Source: CALAED01 sp036555725
GTDB taxonomy: Bacteria; Actinomycetota; Actinomycetes; Streptosporangiales; Streptosporangiaceae
Assembly (NCBI GenBank): GCA_036555725.1
Contig: DATBKU010000165.1
Coordinates: forward strand, 1-64,000
Reading direction: 5' to 3'
DNA length: 64,000 nt
Both the position numbers and the translations under genes were made by a program. Below the pieces are notes generated by a model. It saw only the letters and a list, made by a program, of their open reading frames with translations, ran no database searches and had not been told where the DNA came from. Each line of letters opens with the position of its first letter. The first letter of the stretch is position 1. Positions 24,700-33,029 of this stretch are shown here, piece by piece.

Positions 24700-26334
24700 T
24701 TGGGGTGGGGTACCGCCTTGCCGCCGTCGTTGTTCGTGATCGTCGTCTGCGCGATCTTCATCGGCGCCGCGGCCTGCATCTTCGTCTCGCCCACGACCGG
24801 CAGCGGCGCCGATCCCCCGACGGCGTCGGCCGAGCCGGGACAGCCGTACGCCTCCGCGCTGACCAACGAGTGGGTGACGTACGGCCGCGGCGCCACATGC
24901 GCGGACTGGGCCGGGGCCGACGGCATCCAGGGCACCCGGCTCAACCAGTCCACCATCGCCTGGTTCTTCTCCGACACCTACCTCGGCACCGTGCGGGAGA
25001 ACGTGCCGGGCTTCCAGGGCAACCTGATCACCAACTCGCTGGTCATTCAGCGGGCCGGCAAGCGGACGACCGTGACCGGCGGCGGCGCCTGTCCCTGGGA
25101 CCGGCTGCCGGCGGACAAGCCTCGTGCGATGGTCACCACCGGGCGGCACAAGCAGTGGTACTGGGGCGCCGACGGCATGGTGACGGGCGATCAGATGGTG
25201 AAGTTCTTCCACCGCTTCGCCTGGGGCCCCGCACGGTACGAGCCGCGGGCCACCGCCGTCACGACCGTGCCGGTGCACAAGCTCACCGCGCGTAAGCCGC
25301 CGAAGGCGCTGCAGCTGCGCCCGCACGAGCTGCCGTCCGTGCGGCCCGTGCCGGGCGGCACCCCGATCATGTGGGGAGTGGCGCTGCTCCCCGCCGGCGA
25401 CACCGTCTACGTGTACGGCTGGCAGGCCCCCGACAGCCGGATCCAGCAAAAGCGGCTGTACCTCGCCCGGGCCCCGCGTAGCCGGCTCGCCGACATGACG
25501 GCGTGGACCTACTACGCCGGAGCCGGCCAGTGGACGGCCCTGCAGACGGGCGCCCGTCCCGTACAGCCCTACGGGTCGGAGTTCGAGGTGTCGAGCGCGT
25601 TCAGCGTCGCCCAGCTCGGCGGGCGGTACTGGCTGATCCAGCACAGTCCCGCCTTCGACTCGCCGGACATCGTGGCCATCCCGGGCGCCACGCCGTGGGG
25701 CCCGTTCGACACGCGCCAGCGCAAGCTGCTCTACCGGGCCCCCGGGGTGGGAGACGACGCGGAGCACGACTACAAGATCGTGTATGACGCGCGGGTGATG
25801 ACGCCGCTGTCCACTCAGGAGACGGTCGTGATCGGTTACAACGTCAACACCATCGCGGTGAACGCGGGCTGCCGGTCGCTCGACTACTACACGGACATCT
25901 TCTACCGGCCGCGGTTCATCACGGTGCCCGCCGCGGAGTTCGGCCAGCACGACACCCAGGCGCAGGGCGTGGGCGCGGGCCGGGAACTGCCGTACACGCC
26001 GCTCGTCCGGCAGCACCCGTCGCAGTGGTACAACACGTGGAACTACCAGGAGGGCTGTCCGCCGGTCGCCGCGGTCACCGGCGTCACCGCGCGGTCCAGC
26101 GAGCCGGGCACGCTGACGCTGACCTGGCGGAGCGCGGGCGCCGACGTGTCGTACCGCGTCTACCGGCGGCCGGCGGGGTCGAGTGCCAGGTTCACCCTGG
26201 TCCGCACGGTGACCACGCCGGAGGTCACCATCGACGGGCTGAGCAGCGGCAAGCGCTACGAGTGGCGCGTCCAGCCGATCAACTGGAAGGACTACGCGGG
26301 CCCGTCGACGACCGGGGTGACCCGGATCGATTGA
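24700..26334 (+). CDS. Exported DUF4185 protein with C-terminal fibronectin type III domain
   Basis: About 544 residues. A hydrophobic N-terminal segment (LPPSLFVIVVCAIFIGAAAC, about 7-26) serves as signal or anchor. The body is a DUF4185 beta-propeller-like domain (about 55-440) with WFFSDTYLG, the family's early motif, and SEFEVSSAFSVAQLGGRYWL. The last 90 residues (PPVAAVTGVTARSSEPGTL to GVTRID) are a fibronectin type III module. DUF4185 proteins are surface or secreted, often glycan-related. The start is uncertain: TTG 24700 or GTG 24736; neither has a strong ribosome binding site. Confidence 0.8.
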   Translation: MGWGTALPPSLFVIVVCAIFIGAAACIFVSPTTGSGADPPTASAEPGQPYASALTNEWVTYGRGATCADWAGADGIQGTRLNQSTIAWFFSDTYLGTVRENVPGFQGNLITNSLVIQRAGKRTTVTGGGACPWDRLPADKPRAMVTTGRHKQWYWGADGMVTGDQMVKFFHRFAWGPARYEPRATAVTTVPVHKLTARKPPKALQLRPHELPSVRPVPGGTPIMWGVALLPAGDTVYVYGWQAPDSRIQQKRLYLARAPRSRLADMTAWTYYAGAGQWTALQTGARPVQPYGSEFEVSSAFSVAQLGGRYWLIQHSPAFDSPDIVAIPGATPWGPFDTRQRKLLYRAPGVGDDAEHDYKIVYDARVMTPLSTQETVVIGYNVNTIAVNAGCRSLDYYTDIFYRPRFITVPAAEFGQHDTQAQGVGAGRELPYTPLVRQHPSQWYNTWNYQEGCPPVAAVTGVTARSSEPGTLTLTWRSAGADVSYRVYRRPAGSSARFTLVRTVTTPEVTIDGLSSGKRYEWRVQPINWKDYAGPSTTGVTRID

Positions 26335-26354
26335 GGACCACCCGACCGGGGTCG

Positions 26355-26379
26355 GCCGATCCGCTGGTTCTGGATCGGC
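26355..26379 (+). terminator. Terminator hairpin after the DUF4185 gene
   Basis: Perfect 8-bp arms GCCGATCC (26355-26362) and GGATCGGC (26372-26379) with a 9-nt loop, 20 nt beyond the stop codon. No T-tract. Confidence 0.5.
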
Positions 26380-26429
26380 GTCAGTGACAGGGTAGTGATC
26401 TCCTGGAGTCCGCGCGGAGGGTCCTCGCC

Positions 26430-28301
26430 GTGAACAACACACCCCGTCGCCGTCTCGCTATCTACGCCGCCACACTCGCCGTCACCACGGCCGCGTCGCT
26501 CGGGCTGGTCGCCCCGGCCCCCGTCGGCGCCGCGCCGTCTGCTCCCCGGAACGGCTCGGCCGGCCCGCCGGTCAAGCAGGCCACCGCGGTCGGGTACGGC
26601 GGTGCCGTCGCGTCAGTCGACCTCGACGCCAGCCGCACCGGGCTTGAGGTGCTCAAGCACGGTGGCAACGCGCTGGACGCGGCGGTGGCCGCGGCCGCGA
26701 CGCTGGGCGTGACGGAGCCGTACGTCTCGGCCATCGGCGGCGGCGGCTTCCTGACGTATTACGACGCCAAGACCCGCCGCGTGTACACCTTCGACGGGCG
26801 CGAGAAAGCGCCCGCCGCCATGGGGGAGCGGGCCTTCATCGATCCCGCGACCGGTCAGCCGCTGCCCTTCGACGACGCGGTGACGAGCGGCCTTTCGGTA
26901 GGGGTGCCGGGCACGATCGCCCAGTGGGACCAGGCGCTGCGGCGCTTCGGCACGCGCCGGCTCGGCGACCTGCTGCAGCCGGCGATCCGTATCGCCGAGC
27001 AGGGCTTCACCGTCGACCAGGAGTTCGTCGACCAGACCACCGTCAACGCGGCCCGGTTCAAGGACATCGTGCCGACCCGTGAGCTGTTCCTGCCGGGCGG
27101 GCAGCCGCCGCCGGTCGGGTCGACGTTCCGCAACCCTGACCTGGCGCAGACGTACCGTACGCTGGCCCGCCGCGGGCCTGGCTGGTTCTACCGGGGCGAG
27201 CTGGGCCGGGAGATCGTCGACACGGTCAAGCACCCGCCGTTCGACCCGGCGACGACGCGGGTGGTGCGGCCGGGCCTCATGGAGACGGCCGACCTGGCCG
27301 CCTACACGGCGCCTTCGCGTCCGCCCACGCACGTGAAGTACCGCGGGCTCGACGTCTACGGCATGGCGCCTCCGTCCTCGGGCGGGTCGACGGTCGGCGA
27401 GGCGCTGAACATCCTGGAGAACTTCCGGCTCTCGAAGAAGAACGTCGTGCAGGCTCTGCACGACTACATCGAGGCGTCCCGGCTGGCCTATGCCGACCGC
27501 GGCCGGTACGTCGGCGACCCGGCGTACGTCGACGTGCCGCTGCGGGAGCTGCTGTCGGACGGGTTCGCACGGGAGCGGGCCTGCCTGATCGACCCCGATC
27601 ACGCCGGGACCTCGCCGGCGCCGCCCGGCTCCCCGGACGGTCACTATGACTCCTGCACGGTTCCGTCCGGCGGCGCTCAGGCCCTGCCACCGGAGGGCCC
27701 GCAGACCACGCACCTCGTCACGGCCGACAAGCACGGCAACGTCGTGTCCTACACGCTCACCATCGAGCAGTTCGGCGGCAGCGGGCTGACCGTGCCGGGC
27801 CGGGGGTTCCTGCTCAACAACGAGCTGACCGACTTCAGCTTCGCGCCGCCCGCCGACGGGTCACCCGATCCGAACCTGCCGGCCGGCGGCAAGCGACCGC
27901 GCAGCAGCATGGCCCCGACCATCGTGCTCGAGAACGGCCGGCCGCTGATCGCCATCGGCTCGCCGGGCGGCTCCACGATCATCACGACCGTGCTGCAGAT
28001 CCTGCTGAACCGGATCGACCTCGGCATGGACCTGCCCACCGCGCTGGCCGCGCCCCGGGCGACGCAGCGCAACACCGCGGCCACGTTCGCCGAGCAGGCG
28101 TTCCTCGACCAGTACGGTGCGGCGCTGGCGGCCAAGGGGCACACCCTGCAGCTGTTCCCGGGGCCGCCGGCCGGCGTGATCGGCGCCGCCACCGGGCTGG
28201 AGTTCCTCGGCGGGGGCCGGCAACCGGGCAAGATCCAGGCCGTGGCCGAGCCGGTGCGCCGGCACGGGGGCAGCGCTCTCGTGGTGCGGCCCGTTTCCTG
28301 A
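26430..28301 (+). CDS. ggt: Gamma-glutamyltransferase
   Basis: 623 residues with a Sec signal peptide (1 to about 35, cleavage near VGAAP). The autoprocessing site and nucleophile is T426 in GPQTTHLVTAD, the start of the small subunit. The N-terminal EVLKHGGNALDAAVA and the later RPRSSMAPTIV and GSPGGSTI (glutamate-binding) motifs are all present, so the enzyme should be active. It hydrolyses or transfers the gamma-glutamyl group of glutathione-like compounds outside the cytoplasm. GTG 26430 has GCGGAGG about 9 nt upstream. Confidence 0.95.
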   Translation: MNNTPRRRLAIYAATLAVTTAASLGLVAPAPVGAAPSAPRNGSAGPPVKQATAVGYGGAVASVDLDASRTGLEVLKHGGNALDAAVAAAATLGVTEPYVSAIGGGGFLTYYDAKTRRVYTFDGREKAPAAMGERAFIDPATGQPLPFDDAVTSGLSVGVPGTIAQWDQALRRFGTRRLGDLLQPAIRIAEQGFTVDQEFVDQTTVNAARFKDIVPTRELFLPGGQPPPVGSTFRNPDLAQTYRTLARRGPGWFYRGELGREIVDTVKHPPFDPATTRVVRPGLMETADLAAYTAPSRPPTHVKYRGLDVYGMAPPSSGGSTVGEALNILENFRLSKKNVVQALHDYIEASRLAYADRGRYVGDPAYVDVPLRELLSDGFARERACLIDPDHAGTSPAPPGSPDGHYDSCTVPSGGAQALPPEGPQTTHLVTADKHGNVVSYTLTIEQFGGSGLTVPGRGFLLNNELTDFSFAPPADGSPDPNLPAGGKRPRSSMAPTIVLENGRPLIAIGSPGGSTIITTVLQILLNRIDLGMDLPTALAAPRATQRNTAATFAEQAFLDQYGAALAAKGHTLQLFPGPPAGVIGAATGLEFLGGGRQPGKIQAVAEPVRRHGGSALVVRPVS

Positions 28302-28343
28302 AAGCCTACGATCTTCTAGGAAGGTGCGGGTGGGGGAGGCCAC

Positions 28344-28703
28344 ATGGATGGCACGCACGTTCAGGTGACCACGGCCACCGACTCGCGGCAGGAGGCGGCC
28401 GAGCTGGCGAAGGCGGCCGTCCGGGAGCGGCTGGCCGCCGGCGCGCAGCTCGTCGGGCCGATCGCCAGCACCTATTGGTGGGAAGGCGAGATCGAGCAGG
28501 CCGAGGAATGGATGGTGGTGTTCAAGACCACCGTGGAGCGGTTCGACGAGCTGGCCGAGCTCATCATCGAGCAGCACTCCTACGACACCCCGGAGGTCAT
28601 CGCGCTGCCCATCGTCGCCGGCAGCCGCGACTACCTCTCCTGGGTGACGGAGCAGACCGAGTCCGAGCCGGGCCCGGTCGCCGACGAGGACGCCGACGGC
28701 TGA
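28344..28703 (+). CDS. cutA: Divalent-cation tolerance protein CutA
   Basis: 119 residues, the full CutA1 trimer-forming ferredoxin-like fold: VQVTTATDSRQEAAELAKA, then GAQLVGPIASTYWWEGEIEQ and EEWMVVFKTT, then YDTPEVIALPIVAG. All are family hallmarks. CutA1 has been linked to copper tolerance in enterobacteria, but its general role is unclear. A GGGGGAGG ribosome binding site precedes the ATG, and a TACGAT -10-like box lies at 28306-28311. The stop overlaps the DUF3052 start (TGATG), so they are coupled. Confidence 0.93.
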   Translation: MDGTHVQVTTATDSRQEAAELAKAAVRERLAAGAQLVGPIASTYWWEGEIEQAEEWMVVFKTTVERFDELAELIIEQHSYDTPEVIALPIVAGSRDYLSWVTEQTESEPGPVADEDADG

Positions 28704-29104
28704 TGGCCGGATACTCCGGTACGCCGCTGCCGAAGAAGCTCGGCATCAAGGCAGGGCACCGGCTGCTGCTCGCCGGCGCGCCGGACGGCTTCGCACTGGA
28801 CCCGCTGCCCGGCGATGTGACCGTGGACCGCAAGCCGGACGCCGAGTCGTACGACGTGATCGTCGCGTTCTGCCCGGACCAGGCCGCCCTGACCGGCGGC
28901 TTCGCGGACTGGCGGGCCCGGCTCGACCCGGCGGGCGGGCTGTGGATCGCCTGGCCGAAGAAGTCCAGCGGCGTGCCCACCGACCTCACCGAGAACGTCG
29001 TACGAGAGGTCGGGCTGGCCCAGGGCGTCGTCGACAACAAGGTGTGCGCCATCGACGACACCTGGTCGGGCCTGCGGCTCGTCGTCCGCCTCGGCGACCG
29101 TTAG
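28703..29104 (+). CDS. DUF3052 family protein
   Basis: 133 residues. It starts MAGYSGTPLPKKLGIKAGHR, the very conserved DUF3052 N-terminus in actinobacteria. It continues with YDVIVAFCPDQAAL and GLWIAWPKKSSGVPTDLTE, then a C-terminal DTWSGLRLVVRL. The ATG at 28703 overlaps the cutA stop. The 3' end overlaps the convergent RpiB-like gene by 4 nt, stop on stop. Biochemical function is unknown; it looks like a small cytoplasmic alpha-beta protein. Confidence 0.88.
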   Translation: MAGYSGTPLPKKLGIKAGHRLLLAGAPDGFALDPLPGDVTVDRKPDAESYDVIVAFCPDQAALTGGFADWRARLDPAGGLWIAWPKKSSGVPTDLTENVVREVGLAQGVVDNKVCAIDDTWSGLRLVVRLGDR

Positions 29105-29511
29105 AGGTCTCTGATCAGGTCGATATTGGGCGACTCGTCCGGGTCTTCGCGCTCCACCTCCAGGAAGGCGGTCACGCACTCGACGGCGACGTCCGGCGCC
29201 AGCCGTTTGAGGCTCAGCGCCAGCACGTTGGCGTCGTTCCAGAGCCGGGCGCCCTTGGCGATCCAGGGCTCCCAGGCGAGCGCGGCCCGTACGCCCGGCA
29301 CCTTGTTGGCGGCGATCGCGGTGCCCGTGCCGGTCCAGCACATGACCACGCCGTAGTCGGCCTCGCCCGCTGCCACCGCGCGCCCGACCGCCTGCGCGAA
29401 CTCCGGCCACTTGTCGCCGTCGAACAGTCGCAGCTCACCGACGCTCCGCAGATGGTCGATGACCGCCTGGGTGCACTCGTTCTGGTCGTCCGCGCCGAAC
29501 GCGATCCTCAT
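29101..29511 (-). CDS. RpiB/LacA/LacB family sugar-phosphate isomerase-like protein
   Basis: 136 residues. The phosphate- and ring-opening motif CWTGTGTAIAANKVPGVRAA (about 58-77) is the family signature with its catalytic Cys. The N-terminal segment is GADDQNECTQAV where ribose-5-phosphate isomerase B usually has GADHAG, so the His that helps ring opening is not at its normal place. It may therefore have another substrate. It is divergent from the DUF2236 gene and convergent with DUF3052. Confidence 0.82.
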   Translation of the reverse strand: MRIAFGADDQNECTQAVIDHLRSVGELRLFDGDKWPEFAQAVGRAVAAGEADYGVVMCWTGTGTAIAANKVPGVRAALAWEPWIAKGARLWNDANVLALSLKRLAPDVAVECVTAFLEVEREDPDESPNIDLIRDL

Positions 29512-29528
29512 GCCCCCATTGTGGCGCT

Positions 29529-29557
29529 GTGACAGCCGTCATAGTTATCTTGATAAG
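29529..29557 (+). promoter_or_regulatory. Predicted promoter of the DUF2236 gene
   Basis: GTGACA (29529-29534) and GATAAG (29552-29557) are separated by 17 bp in an AT-rich stretch. The -10 lies in a TTATC-TT-GATAA inverted repeat that could be an operator. Confidence 0.4.
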
Positions 29558-29612
29558 TATTCAATTACTCAGGGCGTCGTGGTTTCCTCTGATCGAGTGG
29601 AAAGGACGCGCG

Positions 29613-30458
29613 GTGGCTGAGGACTACGGGCTGTTCGGTCCAGGGTCGGTGACCTGGAAGGTGATGGGGGAGCCGGTGCTGTTCGTCGGCGGCATCCGGG
29701 CGCTCATGCTGCAGGCCCTGCATCCGCCGACGATGTGGGGGACCGTTCAGAACTCCGAGCTCATGGATCCCCGGGCGGCCTGGTCACGGCTCGCCCGCAC
29801 GGTGGAGTTCGTCCGGATCCGTACATACGGGACCACACCGGAAGTCCAGCGGATCGGCCGCCGGGTGCGCAAGCTGCACGCCAAGCTGACCGGCCGCAAC
29901 CCGTTCACCGGGGAGGTCTTCCCGGTCGACGACCCGGAGAACCTGCTGTGGGTGCACATGGGCGAGGTCGACTCCTACCTCGATATCGCCCGGCGGGCCG
30001 GGGTGCCGCTCACCCGCGACGAGGCCGACCGGTTCGTCGACGAGCAGCGCCTGGCGGGCGCCATCGTGGGCCTCGACATGGCCGATATCCCGACGTCGGT
30101 GGCCGGGATGCGGGCGTACTACGACGCCATGCGGCCGCACATCTACGCCTGCAAGGAGGCCAAGGACGGGCTCCGCAGGCTGTTCAACCCGAGCGTGCCG
30201 CGGCAGTTGCTGCCGCTCAAGCTGGCCGCCCCGGGCATCGCAGGCCTGGTCGTGGCCACATTGCCGAGGTGGGCGCGGCGTATGTACGGCCTGCCCGGCC
30301 TGCCCACGACGGACCTGGCCGCCACCGTCACGCTCAAGGCGCTCTACCGGGGCACGCACGTGGTGCCGGAGCGATACCGGTACTCACCGGACGCCCAGCG
30401 GGCCCGGCGGCTCACCCGCGAGGCTCAGACCGGTGTCTCGATGGTGCTGGCGTCCTGA
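29613..30458 (+). CDS. DUF2236 (oxygenase MpaB) family protein
   Basis: 281 residues, helix-rich. Family features: GPGSVTWKVMGEPVLFVGG, then LMLQALHPPTMWG with the conserved His (about residue 36-40), RTYGTTPEV, and the central LLWVHMGEVDSYL and GLDMADIPTSV. The family includes MpaB and latex-clearing proteins, b-type haem proteins acting on hydrophobic substrates. GTG 29613 has AAAGGA 7 nt upstream. Its last 34 nt overlap the convergent MFS gene. Confidence 0.88.
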   Translation: MAEDYGLFGPGSVTWKVMGEPVLFVGGIRALMLQALHPPTMWGTVQNSELMDPRAAWSRLARTVEFVRIRTYGTTPEVQRIGRRVRKLHAKLTGRNPFTGEVFPVDDPENLLWVHMGEVDSYLDIARRAGVPLTRDEADRFVDEQRLAGAIVGLDMADIPTSVAGMRAYYDAMRPHIYACKEAKDGLRRLFNPSVPRQLLPLKLAAPGIAGLVVATLPRWARRMYGLPGLPTTDLAATVTLKALYRGTHVVPERYRYSPDAQRARRLTREAQTGVSMVLAS

Positions 30459-31972
30459 GTCTTCGCCTCCGGGGCGCGTGAGGTGCCGTGGCGCGGCAGC
30501 ATCACGGCGGGCACGATGAGCACCGCGGTGATCGCGAAGGCCACCCAGAACGTGTGCCCGAACGCCTCGGCCAGCGCCGGGGCGAACCGCTCGCGCACCG
30601 CGTCGGGGATCTCGCCGATCCGGCCGCTCGCCGACCCGCCGCCCGGGGCCTGCGGCAGCTCCCGGGCGATGTTGCGCGACAGGATGACGGCCAGCAGGGC
30701 GCTGCCGAACGAGCCGCCGAGCTGCATGATGATGTTCAGCGTGCTGCTCGCCCGCGGCACGGCCTGCTTGGTCAGCGTGGTGAGGGCGGCCGACATGGTC
30801 GGCATCATGGTCGCGCCGAGCCCGAGCCCGCGGACGAACAGCGAACCGCCGAGCAGCCAGTACGAGGTGTCGTCGGTGACTTGCGTGTAGGCGAAGGTGC
30901 CGAGCAGCAGCAGCAGGATGCCGAACGGCACGACCCGCCCGGCACCCACCTTGTCGGTGAGCTGCCCGGCGAGCGGCATCATGAAGGCCGCGCCCAGGCC
31001 TTGCGGGGCCAGCAGCAGGCCGGCGGTGAGCGCGCCCTCGCCGCGTACCACCTGGAAGTACAGGGGCAGCAGCAGCAGCGAGCCGATCAGCGCGATGCCG
31101 ACGAGGAAGACGCCGGCCGCCGCCACGGAGAACGTGCGGTCGCGGAACAGCCGGACGTCGATGAGCGCCTTGTCGCGCCGGCTGATGCTGTGCAGCACGA
31201 ACAAGACGATGAGGGCAATCCCGGCGACGATCCAGGCGAGCGTGGCGGTGTCGCCGAAGCCGCCGTTGCCGCTCGCCGTGGAAAGGCCGTAGATCAGCAG
31301 CACGAAGCCCGGTGGCAGCAGGAGCAGCCCGCGCAGGTCGAGGGCGACCGAGGCCGAGTGCCCGGGGCGGTCGTGCGGGATCTTCCAGGCGGCGAGGCCC
31401 AGGGCGAGCGCCCCGACCGGTACGTTCACGAAGAAGATCCACCGCCAGTCGACGTCTTCGACCAGCCAGCCGCCCAGCACGGGGCCGAGTACCGGGCCCA
31501 GCAGCATCGGGACGCCGACGATGCTCATGACCCGGCCCATCCGCTGCGGGCCGGCGGCCATCGTCAGGATGGACATGCCGGTCGGCATCAGCATGCCGCC
31601 GCCCAGGCCCTGCAGCACCCGGAAGGCGATCAGGCTGCCGATCGACCACGACAGCCCGGACAGCGCGGAGCCCGCGACGAACAGCACGATCGAGATCATC
31701 CAGATGCGTTTGGCGCCGAAGCGGTCGATCGCCCAGCCGGTGAGCGGGATGACGGTGCCCATTGCCAGCATGTAGCCGGTGACGACCCATTGGATCGTGG
31801 ACAGCTCGGTGTTGAAGTCACGGGCGAGCGTGCCGAGCGCGACGTTGACGATCGTCATGTCGAGGATCGCCATGATCGTGCCCGAGATGACGACGAGGCC
31901 GAGCACGACGATCTGACGGTCTATCCCCGTAGGCGGCTTGGCTGCCACATCCGTGGTTTGGCTATCGGTCAT
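30425..31972 (-). CDS. DHA2-family (EmrB/QacA) MFS multidrug exporter
   Basis: 515 residues with about 14 membrane helices. Motif A is GWAIDRFGAKRIW (about 79-91), motif C GVPMLLGPVLGPVLGGW, and the first helix carries the DHA2 pattern ILDMTIVNVAL. Such antiporters expel drugs or toxic metabolites. ATG 31972 is the start. It is divergent from a MarR regulator with two identical palindromic boxes between them, so it is very probably repressed by that protein and induced by its ligand. Confidence 0.93.
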   Translation of the reverse strand: MTDSQTTDVAAKPPTGIDRQIVVLGLVVISGTIMAILDMTIVNVALGTLARDFNTELSTIQWVVTGYMLAMGTVIPLTGWAIDRFGAKRIWMISIVLFVAGSALSGLSWSIGSLIAFRVLQGLGGGMLMPTGMSILTMAAGPQRMGRVMSIVGVPMLLGPVLGPVLGGWLVEDVDWRWIFFVNVPVGALALGLAAWKIPHDRPGHSASVALDLRGLLLLPPGFVLLIYGLSTASGNGGFGDTATLAWIVAGIALIVLFVLHSISRRDKALIDVRLFRDRTFSVAAAGVFLVGIALIGSLLLLPLYFQVVRGEGALTAGLLLAPQGLGAAFMMPLAGQLTDKVGAGRVVPFGILLLLLGTFAYTQVTDDTSYWLLGGSLFVRGLGLGATMMPTMSAALTTLTKQAVPRASSTLNIIMQLGGSFGSALLAVILSRNIARELPQAPGGGSASGRIGEIPDAVRERFAPALAEAFGHTFWVAFAITAVLIVPAVMLPRHGTSRAPEAKTQDASTIETPV

Positions 31973-32050
31973 TGCCGAAAAATCCCCTGCCTCGGTACGG
32001 TCAGTGCCCCCTGTACCAGGCACCCCCGATTGGCTTGAGTTTCTAATAGC

Positions 32051-32061
32051 TTGAACTTCAA
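32051..32061. promoter_or_regulatory. MarR-type operator box 1
   Basis: TTGAACTTCAA, a perfect palindrome of 5-bp arms around one C, in the divergent MFS/MarR intergenic region. It sits just upstream of a TATTAG -10-like box (minus strand) for the exporter. Confidence 0.65.
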
Positions 32062-32089
32062 CGTGCTTGCAGTAGACCACGCCCTTATG

Positions 32090-32100
32090 TTGAACTTCAA
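32090..32100. promoter_or_regulatory. MarR-type operator box 2
   Basis: A second identical TTGAACTTCAA, centred 39 bp from box 1 and only 3 nt before the MarR start codon. Occupancy would block transcription or early translation of the regulator gene. Confidence 0.65.
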
Positions 32101-32103
32101 GGC

Positions 32104-32646
32104 ATGTCCGGGGATTCCTCGATCGACGAGGATGTCAGAGAGCTCGTTCGCCTCGTCTTCCGGTTCGTGCGCAACGCGAAGAGCCACGGGCCGGGGGGCG
32201 ATGACGTGCGCGCTCTGCTCGGCGAGGCGCATTTCGGGCCGCGGCACATGCCGGTGCTGTTCGCCCTTGCGTTGAGTGGGCCGGAATCGGTCGGGGAGTT
32301 GGCCGGCCGCCTCGGGCTCAACCCGGCGACGGTGAGCCAGCTCGTCAACGAGCTGCATCGGGGCGGCTTCGTCGACCGGCGGGAGGACCCGCGCGACCGC
32401 AGGCGCACCATCGTGAGCCTGCTCGATCGGCATCGCCAAACGATCGAGCACTACGCCCGGCGGCGGTTCGAGCCGCTCCGGGAGACCTTGGAGATTCTCT
32501 CGCCGGAGGAGCGCGCCCACTTCATCAAGGGCTGGCGCGTTCTCGTCGAGTCACAGGAGCGCGCGGAGGGGGCCGGTCACGACGGCGACCCCGGCTGCCC
32601 GCACGTCTCCGTCGAGCCGGAGGAGGCCGCTACCCCCGGCGGGTGA
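32104..32646 (+). CDS. MarR-family transcriptional regulator
   Basis: 180 residues. Winged helix-turn-helix: VGELAGRLGLNPATVSQLVN (about 63-82), then the wing with VDRREDPRDRRRTIVSL (about 90-106), the DxRxRR pattern of MarR proteins. N- and C-terminal helices form the dimer interface. Divergent from the DHA2 exporter with two identical boxes in between, so autoregulation and exporter control are expected. The last 30 residues form a Gly/Glu-rich tail outside the fold. Confidence 0.93.
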   Translation: MSGDSSIDEDVRELVRLVFRFVRNAKSHGPGGDDVRALLGEAHFGPRHMPVLFALALSGPESVGELAGRLGLNPATVSQLVNELHRGGFVDRREDPRDRRRTIVSLLDRHRQTIEHYARRRFEPLRETLEILSPEERAHFIKGWRVLVESQERAEGAGHDGDPGCPHVSVEPEEAATPGG

Positions 32647-32660
32647 GGCGGGACAGTCTC

Positions 32661-32963
32661 TCAGCCGCGGCGCATCAGGCGGCCGACCGAGGCCATCAGT
32701 TCGGCGGTCATCTCCTCGGTCCGGCCCTCCTGAGTGGCCTCGGCGACACAGTGCCGGACGTGGCCGTCGAGCAGGCCGAGCGCGACCTTGTCGAGGGCCG
32801 CCTGGATCGCGCTGATCTGGGTGAGCACGTCAATGCAGTAGCGATCCTCGGCGACCATGCGCTCGATGCCGCGGACCTGTCCCTCGATCCGGCGCAACCG
32901 GGTCTGCAGCTGGTCTTTGGTCGCGGTGTAGCCGCGGGTGGGGTTATCGGTGGTGGGCGCCAT
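32661..32963 (-). CDS. csoR: Copper-sensing repressor CsoR
   Basis: 100 residues, all-helical. The Cu(I) ligands of CsoR are in place: C43 (RYCIDV), H68 and C72 (GHVRHC), as C-x24-H-x3-C. GIERMVAEDRYCIDVL and TRLRRIEGQVRG are the family core. Apo-CsoR binds GC-rich operators and releases on Cu(I) binding. ATG 32963 is chosen; a longer frame reaches into the promoter. A palindromic CCCCTAGGGG operator lies 44-53 bp upstream. No copper ATPase or chaperone is adjacent; the copC and copD-ctaG genes are 20 kb away. Confidence 0.92.
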   Translation of the reverse strand: MAPTTDNPTRGYTATKDQLQTRLRRIEGQVRGIERMVAEDRYCIDVLTQISAIQAALDKVALGLLDGHVRHCVAEATQEGRTEEMTAELMASVGRLMRRG

Positions 32964-32994
32964 CGCAAGCCTCGCAATCGTCCATGAATGACTC

Positions 32995-33019
32995 CAGGAT
33001 AGCAACCCCCTAGGGGTAT
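32995..33019 (-). promoter_or_regulatory. csoR promoter and CsoR operator
   Basis: CCCCTAGGGG (33007-33016) is a perfect palindrome within an ACCCCCTAGGGGTAT context, the classical CsoR box. On the minus strand it sits just upstream of TATCCT (32995-33000), a -10 element, so bound CsoR would block its own promoter. Confidence 0.7.
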
Positions 33020-33029
33020 CTACCCAGCG

